From: Sphingomonas sp. Leaf21
GTDB taxonomy: Bacteria > Pseudomonadota > Alphaproteobacteria > Sphingomonadales > Sphingomonadaceae
Assembly (NCBI RefSeq): GCF_916858675.1
Contig: NZ_CAKASM010000001.1
Span: 186,001 to 250,000 of the forward strand
Direction: 5' to 3'
Length of the DNA: 64,000 nt
Part shown: piece by piece, positions 27,768 to 35,538 of the stretch
Position numbering within the stretch: the first letter of the stretch is position 1
Layout: each line of letters starts with the position of its first letter
Translations under genes and position numbers: made by a program
The notes under the pieces: model-generated
What the model saw: the letters and a program-made list of their open reading frames with translations, nothing else
Told to the model about the DNA's origin: nothing
The model's database searches: none

Positions 27768-28462
27768 CAGCGCGGCCCGATCTTCGCCCAGATGGGCAAG
27801 TGATCGGACGCCTTGCGAGAGGTCGGGCTGGCATGGACTCCGCAGGCGGCGACCTGCAACTCGTGCGACACCATGATCCGGTCGAGCCGCCCGATCGGAC
27901 GTCGCGCATGAAAGCTGGGCCCCGTCTCCGCCATGGTAAAGTCCCGGCAGAAATCGCGCAGGCACCCGGCGCCACGCGTCCACTCGTTGAGATCGCCCAT
28001 CATCACTGTCGGGTGACGGTGAAGACAGCTCGACAGATGGGCTAGGATCGCAGCGGCCTGCCGTCGCCGCCACAAACCCGACAGGTCCAGGTGCATGCCG
28101 ACGACGCGGATCACCCCGCTGGCGGTACGCAGGTCGGCCATCACCGCGCCGCGCGGCTCGAGCGAGGGCAGGTGGATGGCCTCGAAATCGAGGACCTGGG
28201 TCGACTTGCGGACCAGGATCGTGTTGCCGTGCCAGCCCATCGACCGCGCCTTCATGCCATAGACGATGGGCTTCCAGTCGCTATGTTCGTCGAGAAGATG
28301 GAGGGGGATGACCCCTTCGCGCTCGCCGAAGCGACGATCCGCCTCCTGCAATGCGATGACGTCGGCGTCGACTTCACGCAGCACGTCGAGAATGCGGTCG
28401 GGATTGCGCCGCCGGTCGGCACCTATCCCCTTGCGGATGTTATAGCTGGCGACCTTGATCAT
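27767..28462 (-). CDS. Endonuclease/exonuclease/phosphatase (EEP) family hydrolase
   Basis: The 231-residue product has the EEP metal-dependent fold: SYNIRKG at the N-terminus, the metal Glu in VIALQEADRR, HLDLSG, GDLNEW and the C-terminal SDHLPIWA. EEP enzymes cleave phosphodiesters in DNA, RNA, inositol phosphates or sphingomyelin. No signal peptide is visible, so it is probably cytoplasmic. Coupling to a patatin-like phospholipase hints at phospholipid turnover, which is inference. Confidence 0.88.
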   Translation of the reverse strand: MIKVASYNIRKGIGADRRRNPDRILDVLREVDADVIALQEADRRFGEREGVIPLHLLDEHSDWKPIVYGMKARSMGWHGNTILVRKSTQVLDFEAIHLPSLEPRGAVMADLRTASGVIRVVGMHLDLSGLWRRRQAAAILAHLSSCLHRHPTVMMGDLNEWTRGAGCLRDFCRDFTMAETGPSFHARRPIGRLDRIMVSHELQVAACGVHASPTSRKASDHLPIWAKIGPR

Positions 28463-28526
28463 TCCGCCACTGTAACGCAGCGCCGAAGGTTTGGTGCCAA
28501 GGTCAAGGGGGGGGTGCGACGGGAAA

Positions 28527-28601
<75 letters not shown>

Positions 28602-28619
28602 GTCGCCGTCCCCCTAGCG

Positions 28620-29480
28620 TCAAGCGACACCGAAGGTCCAGCCCTCCGTGCGCGCGATCCGTGGCGAAAGGCCGGGAGGGTCCCACAGATCGGCACGATC
28701 GCGCACCCCGCGCAGCCAGGCCGCGGTGAGGATCGCGTCGGTCGAGTGATCGTCATAACGTGCGAGCGGGGCATGACGGTCGCTGTCCAACGCGACCAAG
28801 GCATCGTCCAGCGCCTCGGCATTTCGCATCTTGCTTCGACCGCGCGGTCGACCGGCTGCACGGGCGGCGATCGAGGTGTAGATCTCGACCACGGTCGCCC
28901 CCGTGGCCGGCACGCGATCGAAGGGCCAGATGGCGATCCGGCCGTCCAGTCTTCGCAGCATCCGCATACCCGCGAAGCTCGCCTTCGCGACCTGTGAAGC
29001 GCCGATCGCGTCATAGACGGTCGACGGCTTGCGGCCCCCGTCGGCGGCGATCTCGCACGCGCGCCAATGGAGGAAGTCCGCCTTGCGCCCATCGGCCGCG
29101 CCGAAATAGAAATGCGTGCCGCGCCGCGCCTCCAGAAAGCTGCGCGCGCCGAGATCGGGATCGTCGGCGCTTTCGTCGACATAGGTCCAGAGTTCGCGCG
29201 CATCCTGCGTCACGCGATCGCCGGGCAAATGCGCGCCGCGCGTGACGAAGGGCGCGGAGAAGCTGAAGTCGAAACCGATCAGAAGCGGCTCGGCGGCATG
29301 CTCCAGCACCCAATCCGCAACGCCTTCGCGCGACCAGGCCCGACCCGGTGGCGCGACGATGACGGGCGCCGCATGGCCGATAGTGCACATCGCGACGCGA
29401 ATGCCGTCATGCGCCGTACCATGCGCCCCCGACCAGTCGATGGCGACGAAGCCCGTGAAGCGGTCAGGGGCGATCGTCAT
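28620..29480 (-). CDS. DUF429-like predicted RNase H-fold protein
   Basis: A 286-residue protein opening with FVAIDWSGAHG, an RNase H-like first strand with an Asp, followed by LIGFDFSFSAPF with a second Asp; a later TDAILTAAWLRG segment carries another. This spacing recalls DUF429 proteins, which are predicted RNase H-like nucleases of unknown role. It overlaps the end of rarA by 17 bases, so it is probably made from the same transcript as this replication-recovery ATPase. The family call is by motif and moderately certain. Confidence 0.65.
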   Translation of the reverse strand: MTIAPDRFTGFVAIDWSGAHGTAHDGIRVAMCTIGHAAPVIVAPPGRAWSREGVADWVLEHAAEPLLIGFDFSFSAPFVTRGAHLPGDRVTQDARELWTYVDESADDPDLGARSFLEARRGTHFYFGAADGRKADFLHWRACEIAADGGRKPSTVYDAIGASQVAKASFAGMRMLRRLDGRIAIWPFDRVPATGATVVEIYTSIAARAAGRPRGRSKMRNAEALDDALVALDSDRHAPLARYDDHSTDAILTAAWLRGVRDRADLWDPPGLSPRIARTEGWTFGVA

Positions 29481-30807
29481 CGCCGCCCAGCGCGCGCCGG
29501 CGTTCGTCCCACCAGGCCATGCGCTCGGCGATCCGCTTTTCGAGGCCGCGCCCCGATGGCGCATAGAAATTCTGCGGCGGCAACTCGTCGGGCCAGTAAT
29601 TCGCGCCGGAAAAACCCTCTTCGGCGTCATGGTCGTACTGGTAGTTCGCGCCATAGCCGATCTGCTTCATCAGCTTTGTCGGCGCGTTCAATATGTTCGC
29701 CGGGGGCATCAGCGATCCCGTTTCGCGCGCGGTGCGCCAGGCCTGTTTCTGCGCCATATAGGCCGCATTCGATTTGGGAGCGGTCGCCAGGTAGAGGCAA
29801 GCCTGGACGATCGCCAGTTCGCCTTCGGGCGAGCCAAGAAAATCATAGGCATCCTTTGCCGCGAGACACTGGCTGAGTGCCTGCGGATCGGCCAGGCCGA
29901 TATCCTCGATCGCCGCGCGCGTCAGGCGGCGAAGTACGTAAAGCGGCTCCTCGCCTGCGGTCAGCATCCGCGCCAGATAGTAGAGCGCGGCCTGCGGGTC
30001 GGAGCCCCGGATCGATTTGTGAAGCGCGGAGATGAGGTTGTAATGCCCTTCGCGATCCTTGTCGTAGACCGCGACGCGCCGCTGGAGAAAGGCGGAAAGC
30101 CCGGCAGGGTCCAGCGGCTCCGGCAGGTCGACGGCGAACAGCGTCTCGGTCTGGTTCAGAAGGAACCGCCCGTCGCCGTCCGCACTGGCTATCAGCGCAT
30201 CACGCGCCGCCGCGTCCAGGGGAAGGGGGCGCCCCATCTCGGCTTCGGCGCGGGTCAGCAACAGGTCGAGCGCCGACTGGCCAAGCCGATGCAGGATCAG
30301 CACCTGCGCGCGGCTGAGCAACGCGGCATTCAGCTCGAACGACGGGTTTTCGGTCGTCGCGCCGACCAGGGTCACCGTGCCGTCCTCGACAAAGGGCAGG
30401 AACCCATCCTGCTGCGCGCGATTGAAGCGATGGATCTCGTCGACGAACAAGAGCGTGCGTTGCCCGACCCGCGCATGTTCCCGCGCTTCGGCAAAGACCT
30501 TCTTCAAATCCGCTACGCCGGAGAACACCGCCGAAATGGATGCGAAGCGAAGGCCGACGGCGGCCGCGAGCAGCCGGGCGATGGTGGTTTTGCCCGTACC
30601 GGGCGGCCCCCACAAAATGATCGAGGACAGCCGCCCCGCGGCAACCATGCGGCCGATTGCGCCTTCCGGCCCGGTCAGATGGTCCTGACCGACGACCTCG
30701 CTCAACTGCGCGGGTCGCAGCCGGTCGGCCAGTGGCGCGTCGGGCGGAATTACGGGGGAGGTGGGGGCGGGGTCCATGCCCGCGAAGAGGTCGGCCATGG
30801 CCGCCAT
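29464..30807 (-). CDS. rarA: Replication-associated recombination protein RarA (MgsA)
   Basis: RarA (447 residues) is an AAA+ ATPase of the clamp-loader type that acts at stalled replication forks. Walker A GPPGTGKTT, Walker B LLFVDEIHRFN, sensor 1 GATTENPSFE and the C-terminal tetramerisation domain (QIGYGANYQYDHD) are in place. The start with GGAGG five bases upstream (MAAMADLF) is preferred over the ATG three codons later. It is divergent from the PadR gene. The DUF429-like gene follows with overlap. Confidence 0.95.
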   Translation of the reverse strand: MAAMADLFAGMDPAPTSPVIPPDAPLADRLRPAQLSEVVGQDHLTGPEGAIGRMVAAGRLSSIILWGPPGTGKTTIARLLAAAVGLRFASISAVFSGVADLKKVFAEAREHARVGQRTLLFVDEIHRFNRAQQDGFLPFVEDGTVTLVGATTENPSFELNAALLSRAQVLILHRLGQSALDLLLTRAEAEMGRPLPLDAAARDALIASADGDGRFLLNQTETLFAVDLPEPLDPAGLSAFLQRRVAVYDKDREGHYNLISALHKSIRGSDPQAALYYLARMLTAGEEPLYVLRRLTRAAIEDIGLADPQALSQCLAAKDAYDFLGSPEGELAIVQACLYLATAPKSNAAYMAQKQAWRTARETGSLMPPANILNAPTKLMKQIGYGANYQYDHDAEEGFSGANYWPDELPPQNFYAPSGRGLEKRIAERMAWWDERRRALGGDDDRP

Positions 30808-30845
30808 GTAAGCCTCCGCACAGGTCTCGTCACCATCATCGCTAA

Positions 30846-30890
30846 AGATATATCTAGGAGCATCTTGACACCGATGGCTTACGATATATC
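30846..30890 (+). promoter_or_regulatory. Twin GATATATC palindromes around the padR promoter
   Basis: AGATATATCT (perfect 10-bp palindrome) and GATATATC (perfect 8-bp) lie 36 bases apart centre to centre. Between them is a consensus -35 TTGACA; the second box covers the candidate -10 (TATCTT, 16-base spacer). In a GC-rich genome such AT palindromes stand out, and their placement suggests autorepression by the PadR protein encoded 35 bases downstream. Confidence 0.6.
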
Positions 30891-30924
30891 TTGAGCTTGT
30901 CAAAACCGATCAAGAGGAAATTCC

Positions 30925-31539
30925 ATGTTTCGTTTCTCCCGCGGCGGCGGCCATCGCCGTCACCATGCCGGTCATCATCACGGCGGTCCCGAGCTCGATG
31001 CCGAGCGCTTCTTGCACTGGGTCGAACGCCTGAATGACGGCGAGCATCGGCGCAGGGGTGGCGGCGGAGGTCGCAGCCGGCGGATGTTCGACGGCGGAGA
31101 ATTGCGGCTGATCCTGCTCAAGCTGATCGCCGACGAACCCCGCCACGGCTACGACCTGATCCGCGAGATCGAGGCGATGACCGGCGGCGCCTATGCGCCG
31201 AGCCCCGGTGTGATCTATCCGACGATCACGTTGCTCGACGAATTGGGCTTCATCGACGAGCAGCGGTCCGAAGGCGCGAAGAAGCGCTTCGCCGCCACCG
31301 ATACGGGGCGTTCGCACCTGGCCGAGAATGCCGAACAGGTCGATGCGCTGATCGCGCGGCTCCAGGCACTGGGCGAGCATCGCCAGCGCGTCGACGCTGC
31401 CCCGCTTCGTCGGGCGATGGGTGGCCTGAAGATGGCGCTGGGCGAGCGGTTCGGCGGCGGCGACGCCTCGCCGGAGATGATCCACGATGTGGCCGCGATG
31501 ATCGATGAACTCGCCCAGAAGGTGGAGCGCCTGAAGTGA
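30925..31539 (+). CDS. PadR family regulator with histidine-rich N-terminus (YqjI/NfeR-like)
   Basis: A 204-residue transcription factor. Residues 56-125 are a PadR winged helix (HGYDLIREIE, SPGVIYPTITLLDELGFI), and the C-terminus is a dimerisation helix. The first 20 residues carry six histidines (H10, H13, H14, H17, H18, H19), then a GGGGGR linker. A His-rich extension before a PadR domain is the hallmark of E. coli YqjI/NfeR, which senses nickel and represses a ferric reductase gene. GAGGAA precedes the ATG. The downstream DUF2218 gene overlaps by four bases. Metal sensing here is inferred. Confidence 0.88.
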   Translation: MFRFSRGGGHRRHHAGHHHGGPELDAERFLHWVERLNDGEHRRRGGGGGRSRRMFDGGELRLILLKLIADEPRHGYDLIREIEAMTGGAYAPSPGVIYPTITLLDELGFIDEQRSEGAKKRFAATDTGRSHLAENAEQVDALIARLQALGEHRQRVDAAPLRRAMGGLKMALGERFGGGDASPEMIHDVAAMIDELAQKVERLK

Positions 31540-31826
31540 GCGTCTCCGTCTCCCGCGTGCCGACCCTGTCGGCCAGCCGTTATCTCCAGCAGCTTGCCAA
31601 GCACTGGTCGCACAAGATGGAGGTCGCCTTCACGGCAGAGGAGGGGACGATCCTGTTCCCCAACGGGTCGAAGGTGGAAATGCGCGCCGATAGCGAGACG
31701 CTGGACGTCGTCCTGACCGTGCCGGAGGGCGAGGACACGGCCCGTATGCGAGAGGTGGTGTCGAGCCACCTAGATCGCTTCGCCTTTCGCGAAGCGCCTC
31801 TGACCTTCGACTGGCAGGACGTGTAG
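31536..31826 (+). CDS. DUF2218 domain protein
   Basis: A 96-residue protein matching the small DUF2218 domain: LQQLAKHWSHK followed by an antiparallel region and a DRFAFRE motif near the end. DUF2218 is often next to or fused with siderophore-interacting ferric reductases (ViuB/YqjH type), so a role in iron handling is likely but unproven. The GTG start overlaps the padR stop by four bases, so the two form one unit. Confidence 0.82.
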   Translation: MSVSVSRVPTLSASRYLQQLAKHWSHKMEVAFTAEEGTILFPNGSKVEMRADSETLDVVLTVPEGEDTARMREVVSSHLDRFAFREAPLTFDWQDV

Positions 31827-31827
31827 G

Positions 31828-32973
31828 TCAGCCTCGCTCGGCGAGCAGCGTGCGATAGGCGTCGAGCATCGCGTCGTTGACCTTGTCCCAGCGATAATCG
31901 GCGACGCGGGCATGTCCCGCCTCGCTGAACCGTCGACGCAGCGCGGGGTCGGTTGCGATCTTCTCCAGCGCGTCGGCATAGCCCGCGACATCGCGCGCGC
32001 CGACCAGGAAGCCGGTCTCGCCGTCCGCGACCAGGTCCATCGCGCCGGTCGCGTTGGCGGCGACGACCGGCACGCCCGCCGCCATCGCCTCGGTCGTCAC
32101 ATTGCCGAAGGTCTCGGTGACGCTGGGGTTGAAGAAGACGTCCATCGACGCGACCGCGCGGCCAAGCCCATCCCCCGTCTGATAGCCCGCGAAGATGGCA
32201 TCGGGCGTCGCCTTGGCGAACCAGTCCTGCGCCGGCCCCTTGCCGACCACCAGCACCTTGTGCGGGACGCCGCGCCGACGCAGTTCGGCCAAAGCCTCCG
32301 CAAAGACGTCGAGGCCCTTTTCCTTGACCAGTCGGCCGAGAAATCCGATCGCCACTTCGTGGTCGGCGATCCCCAGCGAGCGCCGCCATTCCAGGCTCCG
32401 GCGCGAAGGCTGGAACCGATCGTGATCGATCCCGCGCGACCAGATGCTCATCGGCGGCGTCACGCCCCAGCCTCGAAGCAACGTGATCATGCTCGGACTC
32501 GGTGCGACGATCCGATCGAAGCGATTATAGAAGCGCGTCAACAACCGGATGATCGCAGGCTCGAGAAATCCCAGACCATAATAGGCCGGGTAGGTCTCGA
32601 ACCGGGTATGGACCGAGGCGATCGACGCGACGCCGTGCTCGCGCGCCCAGCGTACCGCTGCATGGCCGAGGAACTCCGGCGCGGAAACATGGACGATATT
32701 GGGCGCGAACGCCTCCAGATCCGCGCGCGCCTTCGCCGGAAGGCCACGCGCGAGCTTGTAGTCGGCACGGAAGGGCAGGGGAATGGCAGGTACGTCGACC
32801 AGATCGCCCACCGGGGGGAAGGCGGGCGTCGCGGAGGTTGGCGAATAGACGCGGACCGCCACACCCCGGTCGAGCAGATGGCCGACGAGCCGGTTCAGCG
32901 TCTGGTTCGCGCCATCGCGCGTATAGTTGTAATTGCCGCTGAACAGCGCGACGCGGAACATATCTGGGGTCAT
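31828..32973 (-). CDS. Glycosyltransferase family 4 (mannosyltransferase-like)
   Basis: A 381-residue GT-B enzyme: N-terminal acceptor domain beginning RVALFSGNYNYTRDGANQTL, a linker at SIWSRGIDHDRF, and a C-terminal nucleotide-sugar domain with GFLGRLVKEKGLD and the GT4 signature ETFGNVTTEAMAAG. It probably transfers a hexose from an NDP-sugar to a lipid or glycan; the closest type by motif is the PimB/MgtA alpha-mannosyltransferase group. The start could also be the Met four codons later (MFRVAL). It ends one base from the DUF2218 stop, convergently. Confidence 0.88.
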   Translation of the reverse strand: MTPDMFRVALFSGNYNYTRDGANQTLNRLVGHLLDRGVAVRVYSPTSATPAFPPVGDLVDVPAIPLPFRADYKLARGLPAKARADLEAFAPNIVHVSAPEFLGHAAVRWAREHGVASIASVHTRFETYPAYYGLGFLEPAIIRLLTRFYNRFDRIVAPSPSMITLLRGWGVTPPMSIWSRGIDHDRFQPSRRSLEWRRSLGIADHEVAIGFLGRLVKEKGLDVFAEALAELRRRGVPHKVLVVGKGPAQDWFAKATPDAIFAGYQTGDGLGRAVASMDVFFNPSVTETFGNVTTEAMAAGVPVVAANATGAMDLVADGETGFLVGARDVAGYADALEKIATDPALRRRFSEAGHARVADYRWDKVNDAMLDAYRTLLAERG

Positions 32974-33034
32974 GGAAACCGCGCCATAGCCGTCTGGCCG
33001 TCCAAAAACTATCCCGACACCGATCGCGAACGAT

Positions 33035-33049
33035 GTTCCATTTTCGTTC
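33035..33049. promoter_or_regulatory. LexA (SOS) box upstream of radA
   Basis: GTTC, seven T-rich bases (CATTTTC) and GTTC, a close match to the alphaproteobacterial LexA operator. It ends 21 bases before the radA start and 60 bases from the divergent glycosyltransferase start. Control of radA is the more likely. Confidence 0.65.
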
Positions 33050-33070
33050 CCGGTCTCTTAGATGGTCGCC

Positions 33071-34444
33071 ATGGCCAAGGTCCAAAAGCGCTACGTCTGC
33101 CAATCCTGCGGTTCGGTATCCTCCCGCTGGCAGGGGCAATGCCCCGACTGCTCGGAATGGAACACCATGTTGGAGGAAGCACCGGTCCAGACGACCCCCT
33201 TCGCGGCGAAGCATAATCTGCAGGGCGGGGGGCGGGCGATCCAGCTGGTCGGGCTCGATGCGGACATTCCGCTGCCCGATCGGATGGCGACGGGTATCGC
33301 CGAGCTGGACCGCGCGCTCGGCGGCGGGTTCGTCGAGGGGTCGGCGACGCTGATCGGCGGTGATCCGGGTATCGGCAAATCGACGCTTCTGCTTCAGGCT
33401 GCGGCGAAGCTCGCCATGGCGGGGCGGCCGGTGGCCTATGTCTCGGGCGAGGAAGCGGCCGATCAGGTCCGGTTGCGTGCCCGGCGGCTCGGCTTGGGTC
33501 AGGCGCCGGTGCGGCTGGCGGCGGCGACCTCCGTCCGCGACATCCTGACGACCCTGTCGATCGGGACGCCGCCCGCCTTGCTGATCATCGACTCGATACA
33601 GACGATGCATTCCGACCTGATCGAGGGGGCGCCGGGGACGGTGAGCCAGGTGCGTGCCTCGGGCCAGGAACTGATCCGGTTCGCCAAGGAGCGTGGCACC
33701 GCCGTCGTGCTCGTCGGCCATGTCACCAAGGATGGTTCGATCGCTGGCCCGCGCGTGCTCGAGCATATGGTCGACACCGTTCTCGCCTTCGAGGGGGAGC
33801 GCAGCCATCAGTATCGCATCCTGCGTGCGATCAAGAACCGCTTTGGCGGGACGGACGAAATCGGCGTGTTCGCCATGCAGACCGAAGGGCTGACCGAAGT
33901 CGGCAATCCGTCTTCGCTGTTCCTGACCAATCGCGAACAGGGCGTGACGGGTGCGACCGTCTTCCCGGCGCTGGAAGGCACCCGACCGGTCCTCGTCGAG
34001 ATCCAGGCGCTGACCGTCCGGCTCGCGTCTGGTGCGACGCCGCGTCGTGCGGTCGTCGGGTGGGACACGGGCCGTCTGGCCATGATCCTGGCGGTGCTGG
34101 AAGCGCGCTGCGGGCTCAGCTTCTCGTCGGCCGAAGTCTATCTCAATATCGCGGGTGGCTACAGGGTGCAGGATCCGGCCGCCGACCTGGCCGTCGCCGC
34201 AGCGCTCGTCTCGGCATTGTCGGAGCGTCCCGTCCCGGCGGAATCGATCGTCTTCGGCGAGATCGCGTTGTCGGGCGAAATCCGTTCGGTCGCGCACGGT
34301 CCGTTGCGGTTGAAGGAGGCGGGCAAACTCGGCTTCGAGAAGGCCATGCTTCCACGCAGCATGGCGGGCGACGAAGGGGGCTTGCGGATGACGGGGTTCC
34401 GGACATTGGCCGAGTTCGTTGACCATATGCTGGGCCGGGGGTAG
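33071..34444 (+). CDS. radA: DNA repair protein RadA (Sms)
   Basis: RadA (457 residues) is a RecA-like ATPase that promotes branch migration during recombination. An N-terminal zinc finger (CQSCG...CPDC, 9-27), Walker A GGDPGIGKST, the KNRFGG motif unique to RadA (in RAIKNRFGGTDE), and a C-terminal Lon-like domain are all present. The start is MAKVQKRYVC; an ATG three codons earlier also fits. A LexA box lies just upstream. cvpA follows after 93 bases. Confidence 0.96.
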   Translation: MAKVQKRYVCQSCGSVSSRWQGQCPDCSEWNTMLEEAPVQTTPFAAKHNLQGGGRAIQLVGLDADIPLPDRMATGIAELDRALGGGFVEGSATLIGGDPGIGKSTLLLQAAAKLAMAGRPVAYVSGEEAADQVRLRARRLGLGQAPVRLAAATSVRDILTTLSIGTPPALLIIDSIQTMHSDLIEGAPGTVSQVRASGQELIRFAKERGTAVVLVGHVTKDGSIAGPRVLEHMVDTVLAFEGERSHQYRILRAIKNRFGGTDEIGVFAMQTEGLTEVGNPSSLFLTNREQGVTGATVFPALEGTRPVLVEIQALTVRLASGATPRRAVVGWDTGRLAMILAVLEARCGLSFSSAEVYLNIAGGYRVQDPAADLAVAAALVSALSERPVPAESIVFGEIALSGEIRSVAHGPLRLKEAGKLGFEKAMLPRSMAGDEGGLRMTGFRTLAEFVDHMLGRG

Positions 34445-34537
34445 CGAAGGCGGGCGATCCACGCCATCTCCCGTGCAACCCATGGCGGTGCGGTCTGGCG
34501 CCGATCAGGACCCGGAGCAGATGGTGGACACGAAGCA

Positions 34538-35104
34538 TTGACGGCCCTTGATATCCTCGTCCTGATCGCGGTGTTCGGTGCGGCGATCCAGGGTTTTCTA
34601 CGCGGCTTCGTCACCGAGGTTCTGGCGCTGTTCGCCTGGATCGCGATCGTCGCCGCGCTCAAGCTGTTTCATATTCCGCTCGCGCAGGCGCTGACCGGCA
34701 TCGTCGGCACGGTATCCGGTTCCGCCGTCCTTGCCTTCGCGCTGATCGTCGGGGTGACCTATATCGGCGGACGCCTGGTCGCACGCGCGGTCGGCAGCAG
34801 GACGCGGACGTCGATCCTGGGGCCGGTCGACCGAGCGCTCGGCTTCGGATTCGGTGCGCTCAAGGGATTGATCCTGGCCAGCCTGGTCTTCCTCGTTGTC
34901 GCCTTGATGATCGACACGGTCAGCGGCGGACCTGCGCGTCGACCCGAATGGATGGTCAAGAGCCGGACCTACAAGCTTCTCAACGCGACCAGCGCGGGTA
35001 TCGCCGATTTCGTCGATCGCCGCCGTCGCGGCCTCCCCGTATTCGGCGCGCCCACGCCAGCGTCCGAGAGCGGCGCGGCCAATGCCAGCGAGACACCCTC
35101 ATGA
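34538..35104 (+). CDS. cvpA: CvpA family inner-membrane protein
   Basis: A 188-residue membrane protein with four hydrophobic segments (about 3-20, 25-45, 62-85 and 103-127) and the CvpA landmark GFLRGFVTEVLALFAWI. In E. coli CvpA is linked to colicin V export and bile-salt tolerance; the molecular role is unknown. The start is TTG, since no ATG precedes the first membrane helix in frame. The stop overlaps the next gene by four bases. Confidence 0.85.
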   Translation: MTALDILVLIAVFGAAIQGFLRGFVTEVLALFAWIAIVAALKLFHIPLAQALTGIVGTVSGSAVLAFALIVGVTYIGGRLVARAVGSRTRTSILGPVDRALGFGFGALKGLILASLVFLVVALMIDTVSGGPARRPEWMVKSRTYKLLNATSAGIADFVDRRRRGLPVFGAPTPASESGAANASETPS

Positions 35105-35538
35105 CCGCGCCCCTCTACAATGCAGAGATCCTGCGGCTGACGACTGCCATTCCGCATGACCAGCGGCTGACGGACCCGATGGCCAGCGTCGAGCGGCGCT
35201 CGCCGATTTGCGGCAGCCGGGTGACGGTCGACGTCAATCTCGGTGCAGACGGACGGGTCAGCGAGGTGGGCATGCTCATCCGCGCCTGCGCGCTTGGCCA
35301 GGCATCGGCGGCGCTCCTGTCGGCGCATGTGGTGGGACGCAACGCTTCGGAACTCGCCAAGGCACGCGACGAACTTTCCGCCTGGCTGGCAGGTGACCGG
35401 ACCGATGCGCCCGAATGGCCCGGCCTCGCGGTCTTCGCGCCCGCCGTGCCGTACAGCGCGCGTCACCCATCGATCCGCCTCGCGTTCGAGGCGGCGGCAC
35501 AGGCAGCCGAAGACGCGGCCGCCGGGCGGTCGAGCTGA
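35101..35538 (+). CDS. IscU/NifU-like scaffold homologue lacking one cluster ligand
   Basis: A 145-residue protein with the IscU fold pattern: ERRSPICGSRVTVDV (first Cys), LIRACALGQASAALL (second Cys), then RHPSIRLAFEAA where IscU has HCSxLA. The third Cys is thus Pro, and the Asp that follows the first Cys in IscU (CGD) is Ser. With only two of three cysteines it may be a divergent scaffold, or do another job. It is coupled on both sides: ATGA with cvpA and TGATG with the antiporter. Confidence 0.78.
   Translation: MTAPLYNAEILRLTTAIPHDQRLTDPMASVERRSPICGSRVTVDVNLGADGRVSEVGMLIRACALGQASAALLSAHVVGRNASELAKARDELSAWLAGDRTDAPEWPGLAVFAPAVPYSARHPSIRLAFEAAAQAAEDAAAGRSS

Noticed and set aside
30846..30890. 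Recombination or insertion sites from the paired palindromes
   Set aside because: No target duplications or mobile genes; their position at -35/-10 is better explained as operators.
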